A DNA stretch of 7,119 nt. Origin: Spirochaetota bacterium (GTDB lineage: Bacteria; Spirochaetota; Spirochaetia; Treponematales; Treponemataceae). Where the stretch lies: the NCBI GenBank assembly GCA_029571425.1, contig JAKPSR010000415.1, forward strand, positions 1 through 7,119, written 5' to 3'. Below, in pieces: positions 6,038 through 7,119 of the stretch. The translations under genes were made by a program, and so were the position numbers. Under the pieces are notes generated by a model, which saw only the letters and a list, made by a program, of their open reading frames with translations, made no database searches and was not told the DNA's origin. Positions within the stretch are counted from its first letter, which is position 1, and every line of letters starts with the position of its first letter.

Positions 6038-7119
6038 ATGCAGTATAGAGTTCGCGCCCTGACAGCCTGTTTCCTCACCCTTGCGGCGTCTTTGATAGCC
6101 CCGGCGCGCCTCGCCGCCCTCGATCTATCGGATCCCTATATCTACCTTTCCGGGGTCTTCGACTCCCTGATAGACGACCACGAGGGAGAAACCGCCTTCC
6201 GCTCCCTGCTCATACCGGCCGGTGGCCGCGGCGAGGCGATGGGCTCCGCCTTCACCGCCCTCGCGAGCGACATCGGCTTTTTCGAGTCGAACCCGGCCGG
6301 CAGCGCGACGATGGAAAACACCGAGCTCGCCGTCATGCACAATAACTGGATCGCCGACTCCCGGCTCGAGACCCTCTCGTTCTCGCGGCGCTCAGACGTG
6401 TTCGGGTACGGCGCTTCCGTCCGCTGCTTCTACGTGCCGTTCACGGAGTATAACACCTTCGGCGAGCGCGTGTCCCGGGGCTACTACACCGAGACCTTCG
6501 CGACGCTGAACGTCTCGTACAACTTCCTCGCGGGATACTACTTCAAGGGAATCGCGACGGGGATGAACCTTAAGGTCGGCTTTCGCGGAATGCCCGACTT
6601 CTCGGACAACGAAGGCCGCGTTCAGGACGGGTCGGGATTCGAGCAATCGTCCTTCGCCGTGATGGCGGACATAGGGGCCCAGACCCGCTTTAACTTTCTC
6701 AAGATGTACAACTCGCGCGAGCCGAACTTCTTCCTGGGCTTCGCCGCGCGAAACCTCGGCCCCCCGATGAAGGGCGAGGCGATGCCGACGGTATTCGCGT
6801 TCGGGCTCGCGTACAAGCCCGCGAACCCCATCACCGTGTCGGGGGAATACCAGCAGCCGCTCAATCTCGTCGATCCCGCATCCTCCGGCCTTCCCTCGTT
6901 CGGCGCGGGGGTCGCGGTCGAGTTCGCGAATTTTTTCACCTTCTTGGGCGGCCTCCAGATCAAGGGAGCCAACCCGCGGCTCAGCATCGGCGGCGAGATA
7001 AACGTCAACGACCTGCAGTTCAACGTCAACTATACGCTCGACCTCACCACCCAGCTCGCCCTGCTCAACCGGGTAAGCCTCGCGGCGAAGATCAACCTCG
7101 GCGACCGCGGGCGCGCGGA
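6038..7119 (+). CDS. UPF0164 family FadL-like outer-membrane protein (3' end outside window)
   Basis: ATG at 6038 opens a frame of 360 complete codons that runs off the right edge. An in-frame stop at 6017-6019 and no other start between fix this start. Residues 1-27 form a signal peptide (MQYRVR, hydrophobic core, cleavage near LAA|LD). Residues 59-90 carry the N-terminal motif shared by FadL, PorV and UPF0164 proteins: IPAGGRGEAMGSAF, TALASDIGFF, then NPAGSA. After it come alternating, aromatic-rich segments typical of a beta-barrel, including FGYGASVRCFYVPF, FFLGFAARNLGPP, VFAFGLAYKP, ITVSGEYQQPL, LSIGGEINVNDLQFNVNY and LLNRVSLAAKINLG. The barrel appears almost complete at the edge; some family members, as I recall, carry a helical/TPR tail beyond this point. 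FadL proteins pass hydrophobic molecules such as long-chain fatty acids across the outer membrane; the substrate here is unknown. It is divergent from the TPR gene across a 116-bp shared regulatory region. Confidence 0.9.
   Translation, partial: MQYRVRALTACFLTLAASLIAPARLAALDLSDPYIYLSGVFDSLIDDHEGETAFRSLLIPAGGRGEAMGSAFTALASDIGFFESNPAGSATMENTELAVMHNNWIADSRLETLSFSRRSDVFGYGASVRCFYVPFTEYNTFGERVSRGYYTETFATLNVSYNFLAGYYFKGIATGMNLKVGFRGMPDFSDNEGRVQDGSGFEQSSFAVMADIGAQTRFNFLKMYNSREPNFFLGFAARNLGPPMKGEAMPTVFAFGLAYKPANPITVSGEYQQPLNLVDPASSGLPSFGAGVAVEFANFFTFLGGLQIKGANPRLSIGGEINVNDLQFNVNYTLDLTTQLALLNRVSLAAKINLGDRGRA

Noticed and set aside
1..7119. tRNA, rRNA, CRISPR, insertion sequence or prophage content
   Set aside because: No cloverleaf, spaced direct repeats, terminal inverted repeats or transposase/integrase motifs were seen; coding sequence fills almost the whole window.

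Overview
This window most likely comes from a GC-rich spirochaete of the Treponema/Spirochaeta group. The strongest evidence is the rightward gene, a UPF0164 (FadL-like) outer-membrane protein; that family is best known to me from treponemes. GC content is high (roughly 60 % by eye, not counted) with strong G/C preference at third codon positions. That bias leaves many long open frames opposite or out of phase with the real genes. All three proteins begin with export signals, so the locus appears to be devoted to the cell envelope.

Layout: coding density is nearly complete. From 5921 leftwards to 2904 lies a 1005-residue exported, cysteine-free, helical TPR/coiled-coil protein. Its stop codon overlaps by four bases (GTGA, 2904-2907) the GTG start of a second leftward gene, which stays open through 969 codons to the left edge. 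This second product is a multidomain envelope sensor: signal peptide, Asp-box beta-propeller, two Ig/FnIII-like modules, an IPT/TIG-like module, a membrane span, a short basic cytoplasmic loop, a second membrane span and the start of another extracytoplasmic region. Its C-terminal output domain lies outside the window. From 6038 rightwards runs the UPF0164 gene, 360 codons visible and cut by the right edge.

The only non-coding stretch is the 116-bp divergent region 5922-6037. It is strikingly A/T-rich compared with its surroundings. It carries three A-tracts at about one helical turn from each other and a perfect 6-3-6 palindrome (TATACT-CTA-AGTATA) that supplies a possible -10 element to both strands.

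Working model (inference): the leftward pair is one translationally coupled unit that makes a periplasmic scaffold and a transmembrane sensor, divergently controlled with an outer-membrane channel. One internal feature deserves attention. At 487-499 the sensor gene has an AGGAG plus ATG exactly where a stand-alone membrane sensor protein would be expected to begin. This suggests either an ancestral gene fusion or a second translation product. No RNA genes, mobile elements, CRISPR arrays or convincing terminators were seen.
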